A DNA stretch of 64,000 nt from an uncultured bacterium (lineage in GTDB: Bacteria > DUMJ01). Below the pieces are notes generated by a model. The model was not told the origin of the DNA. It worked only from the letters and a program-made list of their open reading frames with translations, and searched no databases. The stretch spans positions 82,694 to 146,693 of the forward strand of contig CALGNK010000011.1 in assembly GCA_937958695.1 (NCBI GenBank), given 5' to 3'. Each line of letters starts with the position of its first letter. The stretch's first letter is position 1. Below are positions 25,905-35,089 of the stretch, one piece after another. The translations under genes were made by a program, and so were the position numbers.

Positions 25905-26981
25905 ATGGAACCTTTAGAAAGAATCATTAACAGTGTGAAGCATAAACGTTCTGATAGGTTACCTATTGACTACATTGCTACACCTGAAGCACATAATTCT
26001 TTGAAAAAACATCTCTCCATAGAGAGCGACGAAGAACTTTTGAGATATCTAGGAGTTGATATTAGAAGAGTTACAGGTAAGTACATAGGGCCAAAAGGAC
26101 TTATCCCATCAGCAGGAATAAATGCTAATCCTGGAACCGATATATTCGGTGTTGTATGGGCTCCTAAAAGACATAAATTTGGCTCATACAACGAAATCGT
26201 CTATTACCCACTGGCAGAAGCAAAAACAGTAAAGGAGATAAGAGAATACAATTGGCCTAGCATTGACTGGTTTGACTTTTCTCATCTAAAGAAAGAAATT
26301 GCTCAAATTAATAAAGATAAAAGGTACGCAGTTATGTTTTTTGCCGGTGGTTCTTTTGAGACCCCATGGTATATTCGTGGTTTAGAAAATTTCCTAATAG
26401 ATCTAGTAGAGCGTCCAGAGATAGCAGAGGCTATTATTTCACATGTAACAGATTTTTATTTGAAGCGTGCATTAAAGGCCATAGAGGAGTCCAATGGGCA
26501 AATTACAATTATTGGAAGCGGAGGAGACCTAGGAACACAAAAAGGGATGATGATTTCACCAGAACTATGGAGAAAATACATAAAGCCTTACAGCGCAAAA
26601 TTAATCCGCACATTTAAGGATATGGGTTTTATTACATTTTACCACTCCTGCGGTAGTATCATACCCATAATAGATGACCTTATAGAAATAGGACTTGATA
26701 TACTTGACCCTATCCAACCAAAGGCTAAGGGTATGGACCCAGAAAATCTAAAAAGGCAATTTGGAGATAAACTTGTTTTTCATGGCGGAATAGATGTACA
26801 AGAGCTGTTACCATTTGAGACCCCAGAAGAGATTTATAAAGAGACAGCAAGATTGATGGAGATACTAGGAAGTGATGGGGGATATATAGTTGCACCTGCT
26901 CATGCAATTCAGGGAGATACAACTCCAGAAAATATAATGGCAATATATAATACTGCAAAGGAATATTTACCTTGGAAATAA
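25905..26981 (+). CDS. Uroporphyrinogen decarboxylase-fold protein (URO-D/MtaA family)
   Basis: A 358-residue TIM barrel of the URO-D superfamily. Landmarks are ERIINSVKHKRSDRLPIDY at the start, GSGGDLGTQKGMMISPELW near residue 205, YHSCGSIIPIIDDLIEIGLD near 245 and FHGGIDVQELLPF near 290. The His-X-Cys in YHSCG is the zinc site of corrinoid-protein methyltransferases such as MtaA. True heme-pathway HemE is unlikely, since the gene sits in a sugar-type operon without heme genes. Members in such clusters are of unknown function; a methyltransferase or demethylase acting on a methylated sugar is possible. Confidence 0.82.
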   Translation: MEPLERIINSVKHKRSDRLPIDYIATPEAHNSLKKHLSIESDEELLRYLGVDIRRVTGKYIGPKGLIPSAGINANPGTDIFGVVWAPKRHKFGSYNEIVYYPLAEAKTVKEIREYNWPSIDWFDFSHLKKEIAQINKDKRYAVMFFAGGSFETPWYIRGLENFLIDLVERPEIAEAIISHVTDFYLKRALKAIEESNGQITIIGSGGDLGTQKGMMISPELWRKYIKPYSAKLIRTFKDMGFITFYHSCGSIIPIIDDLIEIGLDILDPIQPKAKGMDPENLKRQFGDKLVFHGGIDVQELLPFETPEEIYKETARLMEILGSDGGYIVAPAHAIQGDTTPENIMAIYNTAKEYLPWK

Positions 26982-26994
26982 ATAGAGGGAAATT

Positions 26995-27771
26995 ATGGGA
27001 ATACTTGAAAGATTTTCTCTTTTTGGAAAAGTAGCGATTGTTACTGGAGGAGCAGGCCTTTATGGGAAATTTATTGTTGAAGGTCTTGGAGAGGCTGGTG
27101 CATCTGTTTATATTGCATCTAGAAATATAGAAAGATCTGGGAAATTTGCAGAAGAGTTAAAAGAAAAAGGATATGAAGTAAAGGCGATAAAATTTGATCA
27201 GGCAAAAGAGGAAAGTATAAATGATCTAAAAGTAAAAATTATTGAAGAAAAAGGAAGGATAGATATACTTGTAAATAATGCTGTTCTAAGACCTATGAAG
27301 AGTTACTACGATGAGATAGAAAAATTTAGAACATCGATGGAAGTAAATGCAGTAGGGGTTTTTAATCTAACAAGAATTATCGGGGAGGTTATGAAGGAGC
27401 AACGGTACGGTTCAATAATAAATATATCTTCTATTCAAGGAATAGTAGGTCCCGACTTTACTTTATACGAAGGAACAGAAATGGATGTTCCTCCAGATTA
27501 TTTCTTCCATAAAAGTGGGCTTATAAATTTGACAAGATATTTTGCTGCAAGACTTGGTCCTTACAATATAAGGGTAAACTGCATAAGCCCAGGTGGATTA
27601 TATGCAGGGCAAAATGAAAGATTTGTTGAAAGATATAACAAAAGGACATTCCTTGGAAGAATGGCTAACGGAGAAGATATTAAAGGAGTAGTAATATTTT
27701 TGGCTTCAGACGCTTCAGCTTATATAACTGGAGCAAACATTGTTGTGGATGGAGGGTATACAGCAAAATGA
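26995..27771 (+). CDS. Short-chain dehydrogenase/reductase
   Basis: A 258-residue SDR. The cofactor motif is TGGAGLYGKFIVEGLGEAGA (residues 18-37), followed by the NNAVLR structural motif, catalytic Ser in INISSIQG and YFFHKSG as the Tyr-X3-Lys active site. The C-terminal ITGANIVVDGGYTAK is classical. It probably oxidises a sugar or sugar-acid hydroxyl. Its stop overlaps the ATG of the next gene (ATGA). Confidence 0.92.
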   Translation: MGILERFSLFGKVAIVTGGAGLYGKFIVEGLGEAGASVYIASRNIERSGKFAEELKEKGYEVKAIKFDQAKEESINDLKVKIIEEKGRIDILVNNAVLRPMKSYYDEIEKFRTSMEVNAVGVFNLTRIIGEVMKEQRYGSIINISSIQGIVGPDFTLYEGTEMDVPPDYFFHKSGLINLTRYFAARLGPYNIRVNCISPGGLYAGQNERFVERYNKRTFLGRMANGEDIKGVVIFLASDASAYITGANIVVDGGYTAK

Positions 27772-28772
27772 AACATATACTAATAGTTGGTGGAGGAGGT
27801 ATAGGAGAAAGGCATATACGCTGTTTTCTAGCTACTGGCAGAGTTAAGATATCTGTATGCGATTCTAGAAAAGAAAGATTAGAAGAATTGAAAAGTCATT
27901 ACAAAATAGAAGAGACATTCTTATCCTTTAATGATATCCCTTTAGGAAAATTTGATGGAGTATTAATAGCCACACCTGCCAATTTACATGTACCTATGGC
28001 TATTCGCTGTATAGAATATGATACCCCTTGTCTAATAGAGAAACCTCTCTCAGTAGATTTAGTTGATGTAGATAGACTTATAGAATTAGTAAATAGGAAA
28101 AGGATTATAGCAGGAGTAGCATATGTACGTCGAAGTCTTCCTTCTTATAGAAGATTAAAAGAGTTAGTAGAAGGAGGTATTATTGGGGTATTAAAGATGG
28201 GAAGGCTCAATATGTCTCAGGAATTCCCTAAATATAGGCCTGATTATCGTAATATATACTATGCTAAAGAAGAGACTGGGGGAGGATGCATATTAGATGC
28301 TGCTACACATGCTATAAATCTTGCCCAATACTACTGGGGAGAGATAGAAGACTCGGTAGGATTTTACGACCATCTAGAACTCGAAGGGGTTGAAGTTGAA
28401 GATAGCTCGATCATTATTCTTAGATTTAAAAACAGGTCTTTAGTAGATATCTTTGTGAACCAATTTCAGAAACCTAATATAACTGAGACTGAACTTATAG
28501 GTAATGAAGGGAATTTAAGATGCACAGTTAATAGAGGATCTCATAAGATAACATTCTGTAATAGTGATGAGAATAAATGGGAAGAAATAGCATCTTATAA
28601 TTTTACTAGTGACGACCCATACATCTTTCAAGCCAATGAATTTCTTGATGCAGTAGATGGAAAAAGTAAGCTTTCAACTAGCATAGAAGAAGCCAAGGAA
28701 GCACTGATAGTAGCTCTAAATGTAAAATCTTTTCAAAAAGAGAGAAAGGTGAATACATATGCAAAAAAGTAG
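27768..28772 (+). CDS. Gfo/Idh/MocA-family oxidoreductase, copy 1
   Basis: A 334-residue NAD(P)-dependent oxidoreductase. The Rossmann motif is VGGGGIGERHIRCF, the conserved Lys is in IEKPLSVDL near residue 93, and the substrate-domain His is in DAATHAINLAQYYWG near 180. Members oxidise or epimerise sugars, inositols and amino-sugars. It is translationally coupled to the SDR gene and overlaps the aldolase gene by 14 nt. Confidence 0.9.
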   Translation: MKHILIVGGGGIGERHIRCFLATGRVKISVCDSRKERLEELKSHYKIEETFLSFNDIPLGKFDGVLIATPANLHVPMAIRCIEYDTPCLIEKPLSVDLVDVDRLIELVNRKRIIAGVAYVRRSLPSYRRLKELVEGGIIGVLKMGRLNMSQEFPKYRPDYRNIYYAKEETGGGCILDAATHAINLAQYYWGEIEDSVGFYDHLELEGVEVEDSSIIILRFKNRSLVDIFVNQFQKPNITETELIGNEGNLRCTVNRGSHKITFCNSDENKWEEIASYNFTSDDPYIFQANEFLDAVDGKSKLSTSIEEAKEALIVALNVKSFQKERKVNTYAKK

Positions 28773-29550
28773 AGTATTAGAGAAATTAAGAAGGGGAGAA
28801 CCTGTTCTCTGTACTAAAGCTAACTTTAAAGACCCTGCTATTATAGAATTGATTGGGCTTATTGGATTTGATTGTATCTGGATATGTCAAGAACATCTTT
28901 GGTCAGATCAGGAGACGCTTTATAGTATGATTACCTCTGCTCGATTGACTAGTATGGATAGTATGGTTCGTATTGGGAAAAGCGGATATACTTCAGCCAT
29001 AAAACCCCTAGAAATGGGAGCAAAGGGAATAATGGTCCCTCACATAAGGTCCTTAGAAGAGGCTAAATTTTGGATAGAAACTACTAGGTTTTTCCCTATT
29101 GGGAGGAGAGGATTAGATGGGGTTAATGCTGATGCTGACTGGGGATTAATGAACTTAAGTGACTACTTGGAATTTTCTAATAGAGAAACATTCTTAGCCT
29201 TTCAAATCGAAGACCCAGAAGTAATTCCTTACATAGAGGATATAGCAAAATTACCAGGGTTTGATATCTTCTTTGTAGGAATAGGAGATCTAAGTCAAGC
29301 ACTAGGATTTCCTGGAGAATTAGATAGAGCTGAAATTTGGGAGGTGTTAAAAAGGGTAGGAAATGTAGCAAAGAAATATGGGAAATTTGTAGGAGCACCA
29401 GGAATTAATACAGAAAAGACAAAGAGGTTGTTAGATTTAGGGTACTTATTTATAACTAACGGTGCTGATATCATATTCTTGAGGGATTCATTTTTAAAAT
29501 TAAAAAGGGAATATGAAGGTATTGGTTTTAGCTTTGGAGGGATAAGATGA
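28759..29550 (+). CDS. HpcH/HpaI-family aldolase
   Basis: A 263-residue class II, metal-dependent aldolase of the HpaI/GarL family. The motifs are LIGFDCIWICQEHLWSD, KGIMVPHIRSLEEA near residue 94, AFQIEDPEVIPYI near 150 and FDIFFVGIGDLSQALG near 175. The usual metal ligands Glu (QIE) and Asp (GIGDLS) are present. It would split a 2-oxo-4-hydroxy acid to pyruvate and an aldehyde. This suggests that the operon converts its sugar to a 2-keto-deoxy acid. Confidence 0.88.
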   Translation: MQKSRVLEKLRRGEPVLCTKANFKDPAIIELIGLIGFDCIWICQEHLWSDQETLYSMITSARLTSMDSMVRIGKSGYTSAIKPLEMGAKGIMVPHIRSLEEAKFWIETTRFFPIGRRGLDGVNADADWGLMNLSDYLEFSNRETFLAFQIEDPEVIPYIEDIAKLPGFDIFFVGIGDLSQALGFPGELDRAEIWEVLKRVGNVAKKYGKFVGAPGINTEKTKRLLDLGYLFITNGADIIFLRDSFLKLKREYEGIGFSFGGIR

Positions 29551-30467
29551 TTAAGATCGCTATGTTGGGAAGGAGCGAGGGAAATGGCCATCCCTACTCC
29601 TGGAGTGCAATCATAAATGGTGGTTATAATGAGGAGATGATGAAAAAATGTCCCTTTCCCATCATCTATGAGTATCTTTCAAAACAGCCTAGAGAAAATC
29701 TAGGGATTCATGGAGCAAAAGTGACACATATATGGGCAGAAGATAAAGAGGAGGCTCAGCGTATAGCGGAAACTTCTCTTATAGAAAATGTTGTAGATAG
29801 ACCTGAAAATGTTATAGGGAAAGTAGATGCTGTAATTATAGGAGAAGATGTTGGTTCAAGACATCTCTCGTTAGCTTTACCTTTCATCAAAAGAGACATT
29901 CCAATATTTATAGATAAACCTCTTACTGACAATGAAAGTGACCTAAAAGAGTTTATAAGATTCTTTGAGGAAGAGAAACCAATTCTTTCCTCTTCTAGTT
30001 ATAGATATGCAAAAGAGATAGAAGAACTAGACAGAAAAGAATTAGGAAATATCTTATTTGTTGATGGGCTTATAAATAAGAGCTGGGAAAAGTATGGGGT
30101 TCACTGTATAGAAGGATTATGTCAATTAATGGGGTATGGGATAGAAGAGGTGAATAATTTAGGGGATGAGAAAAATAACATAGTTTATTTAAGATATAAG
30201 GACGGGAGACAAGCTATAATAAACGTAATTTATCCTGCTCGACTCTCCAAATACGATATAGTTGGAGAAAATAACTCCAAAAGCATAATAATATCTGATA
30301 GCTTTTATATGTTTAAAAAACAGCTACAAATATTTATCGATTTTATAAAAACTGGTAAAAGGCCTTATCCTTTTGAAGAAACTATAGAAATTACTAAGGT
30401 TATTATTGCAGGAATAAGGTCAAGGGAGAGAAAAGAGCCAGTTAAGATTAAGGATATTCTAAAATAG
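29547..30467 (+). CDS. Gfo/Idh/MocA-family oxidoreductase, copy 2 (divergent)
   Basis: A 306-residue divergent member. The start IAMLGRSEGNGHPYSWSAII lacks a clean GXGXXG and resembles a subgroup that begins with a HPYSWSAIING motif. DKPLTDNESDL carries the conserved Lys. The segment GVHCIEGLCQLMG holds the active-site His. It overlaps the aldolase gene by 4 nt. The unusual N-terminus makes NAD binding less certain than for the other two copies. Confidence 0.82.
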   Translation: MIKIAMLGRSEGNGHPYSWSAIINGGYNEEMMKKCPFPIIYEYLSKQPRENLGIHGAKVTHIWAEDKEEAQRIAETSLIENVVDRPENVIGKVDAVIIGEDVGSRHLSLALPFIKRDIPIFIDKPLTDNESDLKEFIRFFEEEKPILSSSSYRYAKEIEELDRKELGNILFVDGLINKSWEKYGVHCIEGLCQLMGYGIEEVNNLGDEKNNIVYLRYKDGRQAIINVIYPARLSKYDIVGENNSKSIIISDSFYMFKKQLQIFIDFIKTGKRPYPFEETIEITKVIIAGIRSRERKEPVKIKDILK

Positions 30468-30476
30468 GAGGTCTTT

Positions 30477-31523
30477 ATGGTTAATTGGGGAGTTATTGGA
30501 TGTGGAGGGATTGCATCCAGAAGGACAATCCCTGAGGGGCTTACAAAGGCAAAGAATGCTAGATTGATTTCAGTTATGGATATAGATAAGGATAAGGCAA
30601 AGGAGGTTGGAGAGAGGTTTGGATTAGAGTATTCTACAGATATAGAAGATATACTTAATGATAGTCGTATTCAGGCTGTGTATATAGCAACTCCCGTATA
30701 TCTCCACAAGGAACAGGTCATAAAATCAGCTATATCTGGTAAGCATATCTTGTGTGAAAAGCCTTTGGCTTTAAACTCGAAAGATGCAGAGATTGCTATA
30801 GATATCTGCAAGAAAAATAATGTAAAGCTTGGCGTTGGTTATATGATGAGATTCCATTCTTTGCATAAGAAGGCTAGAGAGATGATAAAGAATGGAGAAC
30901 TAGGAGAGATTGTTTTTGCTAGGGCACAACTCTCCTGTTGGTATCCACCTATTCAAGGGGCTTGGAGGCAGGATCCTACACTAGGAGGTGGAGGATCACT
31001 AATAGATATGGGAAGCCACTGCCTTGACCTTCTAGAGTATATACTAGATACAGAGATAGAAACAGTATCCTGCTTTGCCGATAATGTAATACATAACTAT
31101 AAATCAGAAGATTCAAGTGTTGTAATGGTAAGATTCAAGAATAAAGCCCATGGAGTTATAGACAGTTACTTCAATATTCCAGACAACTCAAGCAAAAATA
31201 GACTAGAAATTTATGGGACAAAGGGCAGTCTCCTAGCTGAAGGAACAATAGGCCAATCTTCTTATGGAGAGATGGTAGCATTCTTAGAGAAGGACTCAAA
31301 AGGTTATGATGCCTCTCAGATAAGAGAGATGGAAGTAGGGATGAAGATAGAGGCTCCATTTGTAAACATCTATCAGGCAGAGATAGAAGCATTCTCATCA
31401 GCTATAGAAGAGGATAAGGATCCTCCAGTTTCCGGAGAGATAGGATTATGGAGTTTAAGGGTTATAGAGGCATGTTATGAGTCAAGTAAAAATAAGGTAC
31501 AGATAACATTAAGAAGGGAGTGA
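30477..31523 (+). CDS. Gfo/Idh/MocA-family oxidoreductase, copy 3
   Basis: A 348-residue classical member: GVIGCGGIASRR for NAD(P), IATPVYLHKEQVI, LCEKPLALNSKDAE with the catalytic-pair Lys, GGGSLIDMGSHCLDLLEYI with the active-site His, and the C-terminal sheet domain. AGGAGG lies 5 nt before the ATG. Directly followed by a DegT/DnrJ aminotransferase, it may create the keto group that the aminotransferase aminates, or act on the product of the reverse reaction. Confidence 0.92.
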   Translation: MVNWGVIGCGGIASRRTIPEGLTKAKNARLISVMDIDKDKAKEVGERFGLEYSTDIEDILNDSRIQAVYIATPVYLHKEQVIKSAISGKHILCEKPLALNSKDAEIAIDICKKNNVKLGVGYMMRFHSLHKKAREMIKNGELGEIVFARAQLSCWYPPIQGAWRQDPTLGGGGSLIDMGSHCLDLLEYILDTEIETVSCFADNVIHNYKSEDSSVVMVRFKNKAHGVIDSYFNIPDNSSKNRLEIYGTKGSLLAEGTIGQSSYGEMVAFLEKDSKGYDASQIREMEVGMKIEAPFVNIYQAEIEAFSSAIEEDKDPPVSGEIGLWSLRVIEACYESSKNKVQITLRRE

Positions 31524-31528
31524 ATAGT

Positions 31529-32806
31529 ATGAATAATCAGAAATTAGCAGTAGAAGGTGGAGAGCCAGTCATTAAAGAGAAGCTTCCAACATGGCCCTGG
31601 TTCGACGATGAAACTATACAGGCAGTAGTAGAAGTTTTAAAAAGTGGTAGGGTGAACTATTGGACTGGGCCAAAAGGGATGGAATTTGAAGAGAAATTTG
31701 CAAGGTGGTGCGGAACAAAATATGCAATCTCCACCTCAAGCGGAACTAGCGCCCTTCATACCGCTCTTGGTGCATTAAATATTGGTCCTGGAGATGAAGT
31801 GATAACAGTTCCTTATACGTTTATTGCCTCATCTTTCTGTATAGTTCAGGCAGGAGCTATACCTGTATTTGCCGATGTAAATAAGGAGGACCATTGCATA
31901 GATCCTGACGATATAGAGAGAAAGATTACGGAAAGGACAAGGGCAATAATACCAGTCCATCTCTATGGAATAGTATGTGATATGGATAAGATTATGGCTA
32001 TAGCTAGGAAATATAACCTCTATGTTATAGAGGATGCAGCAGAAGCCCATGGAGCAGAGTACAAAGGTAGGAAGGTAGGAACTATAGGAGATGTAGGATG
32101 CTTTAGTTTCTGTCAAAATAAGACATTCACTACTGGTGGAGAAGGAGGTATGGTAACAACTGATAATGAAGATGTAGCTTGGGAAGCCCGCTCTTTTAGA
32201 GACCATGGTTATGATGTGAGAAAAAGAATGAGTTTACTAGAGATGGAACAGGCTCTACCTTATATACATAGAAGGGTTGGATTTAACTATCGAATGACAG
32301 AGATGCAGTCAGTTATAGGGATAAAGGCTTTAGAAAAGATTGACACATGGAATCTGCCTAGAAGGAGGAGAAATGCTCAGATCTTAACAGAGATGTTAAA
32401 AGACTGTCCACAGATATTGACATTACCACTAGATACACCAGAGAGGAAGAATGGATACTACGTATACCCTATAGTACTAAACCTTGACGCCTTAAGATGT
32501 GACAAGAAGACATTCTTAGATGCAGTAATAGCAGAAGGGGTATATGCATGGAGAGAGTTCTGGCCACAATCATATAAAGAAGAGGCTTATATAAACCATA
32601 ATGGTTTTGGAAGATTTAAATTCCCATTCAGAAGTAAAGAATATACAAATCCACAGTCGGTTCAGTATGATAAAGTCTTCTGTCCTAACTGTGCCTGGCT
32701 AGAAGAAAGGACATTTGTTGTTCACATATGGCCCACATTACAAGATGAACATATGTATCTCATTGGGGAAGCAATCCTTAAGGTAGCAAAGGCCTATGCA
32801 AAATAG
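31529..32806 (+). CDS. DegT/DnrJ/EryC1/StrS-family sugar aminotransferase
   Basis: A 425-residue PLP enzyme. It has the family sequences WTGPKGMEFEEKFARWCG, SSGTSALHTALGALNIGPGD and VIEDAAEAHGAEYKGR, with the PLP Lys in CQNKTFTTGGEGGM near residue 205. It transfers amino groups to or from keto sugars or keto-inositols. I chose ATG at 31529 over GTG at 31520 because GAAGGGAG is 8 nt before it. In a catabolic operon it may remove an amino group from an amino-sugar or aminocyclitol. A biosynthetic role cannot be excluded. Confidence 0.92.
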   Translation: MNNQKLAVEGGEPVIKEKLPTWPWFDDETIQAVVEVLKSGRVNYWTGPKGMEFEEKFARWCGTKYAISTSSGTSALHTALGALNIGPGDEVITVPYTFIASSFCIVQAGAIPVFADVNKEDHCIDPDDIERKITERTRAIIPVHLYGIVCDMDKIMAIARKYNLYVIEDAAEAHGAEYKGRKVGTIGDVGCFSFCQNKTFTTGGEGGMVTTDNEDVAWEARSFRDHGYDVRKRMSLLEMEQALPYIHRRVGFNYRMTEMQSVIGIKALEKIDTWNLPRRRRNAQILTEMLKDCPQILTLPLDTPERKNGYYVYPIVLNLDALRCDKKTFLDAVIAEGVYAWREFWPQSYKEEAYINHNGFGRFKFPFRSKEYTNPQSVQYDKVFCPNCAWLEERTFVVHIWPTLQDEHMYLIGEAILKVAKAYAK

Positions 32807-34139
32807 ATTATTAGTAGGAGCATATGAGGTAGATATAACTCCTCCTCTTGGGGTAGACCTAGCAGGGTATTTCAATGTAAGAAAGGCTGATGATATCTTA
32901 GATAATCTTTATGCAAAGACAGTTGTATTAAAGACAGAGACAACTGAGGTAGCAATTACGTCTTGTGACCTCTGTGTAATACCAAGGGAGATTGTCTTGA
33001 GGATAAGAGAATTGGCATCGGTATGGAGTGGTATTCCAAAAGATAATATTATGATATCCGCTACCCATACCCATACAGGACCTGTAACTACTGGCCTTCT
33101 AGCTGGAGAGATAGATCCAGCCTATATAGATGTTATGGTAAGAAGAATAGCCTCTGGAATTGCTATAGCAAGGAGAAATCTTAGAGAAGCCATTATAAAG
33201 ATAGGAAGAGGAGAGGAAAGTTCTATAATATTTAACCGCAGGTATATTATGAATGATGGCTCAGTTATCACAAACCCAGGTAAACTAAATCCCAATATAG
33301 TAAAACCTGCAGGTCCTGTAGATCCAGAGTTACTCCTAATACTTATAGAGGAAAGGCTGGGAAATCCAATAGCTCTTATAACAAACTATACTAATCACGT
33401 TGATACCATTGGTGGGACAGGAATTTCTAGTGATTATCCGGGTGTAATAGCAAAATACATTAAAGAACATTTTGGAGATATACCAAGTCTTTTCCTAAAT
33501 GGTGCAGAAGGAGATATAAACCATGTAGATGTAAAAGACCCAACACCCCAAGTAGGATACGAAGAGGCTAAAAGGATTGGCAAGATATTGGTAAAAGAGA
33601 TAATAAGAACCCTAGATAGAATAGAACCTTTAGAGGCAGATCTAAAGATAAATAGTTCCATTATAAAGATTCCAATAAGGAAGCCATCAAAAGAAGAGAT
33701 CGAAAAAGCAAAAGAACTCTTAAGTAGACATATAGAGTCTCATTCTAAGGAACTTACTGCGTTTGACTTGGCAAAGGGAAGCATGGAGGTAGAAAGAGCT
33801 TATGCACAAGAGGTTTTACTACTATCACAACTTGATAAAGACTTTGAAGATTTAGAACTTCAGGTAATAGCCTTAGGTAATTTAGTCTTAGTTGGAATTG
33901 CTGGGGAGCCATTTGTGGAGCTTGGATTAAAGATAAAAAGAAACAGTCCTTTTCGTTACACCGGTGTAGTATCTCTTGCTAATGGATATTCAGGCTATAT
34001 ACCAACAGAGAGGGCGTTCGATGAGGGGGGTTATGAAACTAGGCTTGCTAGAAGTAGTAAATTAGATAAAAGGGCAGAAAATCTAATCATTGAGGAGGTA
34101 CTAAGACTAATAAAAGAACAACATAAACAATATAGATAA
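32796..34139 (+). CDS. Neutral/alkaline ceramidase-like amidohydrolase domain protein
   Basis: A 447-residue protein with the neutral ceramidase N-terminal domain pattern. It has VDITPPLGVDLAGYF, ATHTHTGP with the zinc-binding His pair, NYTNHVDTIGG and LFLNGAEGDINHV. There is no signal peptide. In many bacteria such proteins accompany sugar operons and probably hydrolyse an amide such as an N-acyl amino-sugar rather than ceramide. It overlaps the aminotransferase gene by 11 nt and ends the operon. Its substrate is unknown. Confidence 0.82.
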   Translation: MQNRLLVGAYEVDITPPLGVDLAGYFNVRKADDILDNLYAKTVVLKTETTEVAITSCDLCVIPREIVLRIRELASVWSGIPKDNIMISATHTHTGPVTTGLLAGEIDPAYIDVMVRRIASGIAIARRNLREAIIKIGRGEESSIIFNRRYIMNDGSVITNPGKLNPNIVKPAGPVDPELLLILIEERLGNPIALITNYTNHVDTIGGTGISSDYPGVIAKYIKEHFGDIPSLFLNGAEGDINHVDVKDPTPQVGYEEAKRIGKILVKEIIRTLDRIEPLEADLKINSSIIKIPIRKPSKEEIEKAKELLSRHIESHSKELTAFDLAKGSMEVERAYAQEVLLLSQLDKDFEDLELQVIALGNLVLVGIAGEPFVELGLKIKRNSPFRYTGVVSLANGYSGYIPTERAFDEGGYETRLARSSKLDKRAENLIIEEVLRLIKEQHKQYR

Positions 34140-34231
34140 GTCTATATAATAAATACAGTTTTTGCTAATAGTCTTTTCAAAAGGTGAGAAAGAAACTATA
34201 ATATTCAAAAAGGATACAGTAGTTTTTAATT

Positions 34232-35089
34232 ATGACTTCAAAGGATGAGTTAGCTGGACGTATTAATATATGGGTAATAGTCTTAATCCTTATTCTATTT
34301 ATTGTAGGCATATTAAGTTTCTTATACCTACAGGGATATATATTAGATTGGGAGCCACCTAATGTTTTTATTACTCGTCCGATTAAAAATAAAGAGATTA
34401 TCTTAAGCGCTAAAAATCCGGTAGCTAAAGAGATTATACAGGTAGAGGCAAAGGATAATAAATTTTTAGACAGAATAGTACTTTTCCTCAATGATTCTGA
34501 GATAAAATCCTCCTATAAAAACAATAAAATCTTGTTTGAGTATAAGATTAGAGCTGAAGGAAAGTATGTCTTCAAGGCTATAGCCTTCGATCGTGCTAAA
34601 AATAAAGGGGAATCAAAATCCGTAACTATTAATGTCAAAATCCAAGGTATTTTACCACCAAATTATATAGGATTCCAAAAGCCAATTGAAACCCATATAA
34701 ATGCTAGAGATGTCTTCTTAAGAGAGGGACCCTCTATCAATTACAAGACTATTAAAATCCTAAAGTATAGAGAAGAGGTCTCAGTATTTGGCAAATGGGT
34801 ATCTAAAGGTTCTAATGAGGCAATCACTATAGATAGAGTTACCCTAGTTACTCTAAATGGTGAATCTATCACTTTAGACCGTGGTAAGGCTCTTCTAATA
34901 GTTAAGCAGGAAAACCCTTACTATATAGTGTCTGTCCAGATTGAAAACAGAAAGGTTACTGGGAAGATTCCAGTCTATGCAGTAAAAAGCATATCAGATA
35001 AACCTTGGTGTTACATTAAGACGAAAAAAGGAGATGAGGGATGGGTATTCGGAGAATTTCTAGAAGACGTAGGAGGATCTTTAAGATAA
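34232..35089 (+). CDS. Membrane-anchored protein with Ig-like and SH3-like domains
   Basis: A 285-residue protein. One membrane segment (INIWVIVLILILFIVGILSF, residues 11-30) is followed by an Ig-like/cadherin-type region (PPNVFITRPI to SKSVTINV) and a C-terminal SH3b-type region (NARDVFLREGPSINYKTIKI, and DEGWVFGEFLE at the end). SH3b modules often bind peptidoglycan. Its last 49 nt overlap the L,D-transpeptidase gene, so the two are probably made together and act in the cell wall. No strong ribosome site precedes the ATG. Confidence 0.7.
   Translation: MTSKDELAGRINIWVIVLILILFIVGILSFLYLQGYILDWEPPNVFITRPIKNKEIILSAKNPVAKEIIQVEAKDNKFLDRIVLFLNDSEIKSSYKNNKILFEYKIRAEGKYVFKAIAFDRAKNKGESKSVTINVKIQGILPPNYIGFQKPIETHINARDVFLREGPSINYKTIKILKYREEVSVFGKWVSKGSNEAITIDRVTLVTLNGESITLDRGKALLIVKQENPYYIVSVQIENRKVTGKIPVYAVKSISDKPWCYIKTKKGDEGWVFGEFLEDVGGSLR

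Noticed and set aside
25905..26981. HemE of heme biosynthesis
   Set aside because: The gene has the methyltransferase-type HSCG motif and lies in a sugar operon with no other heme genes.
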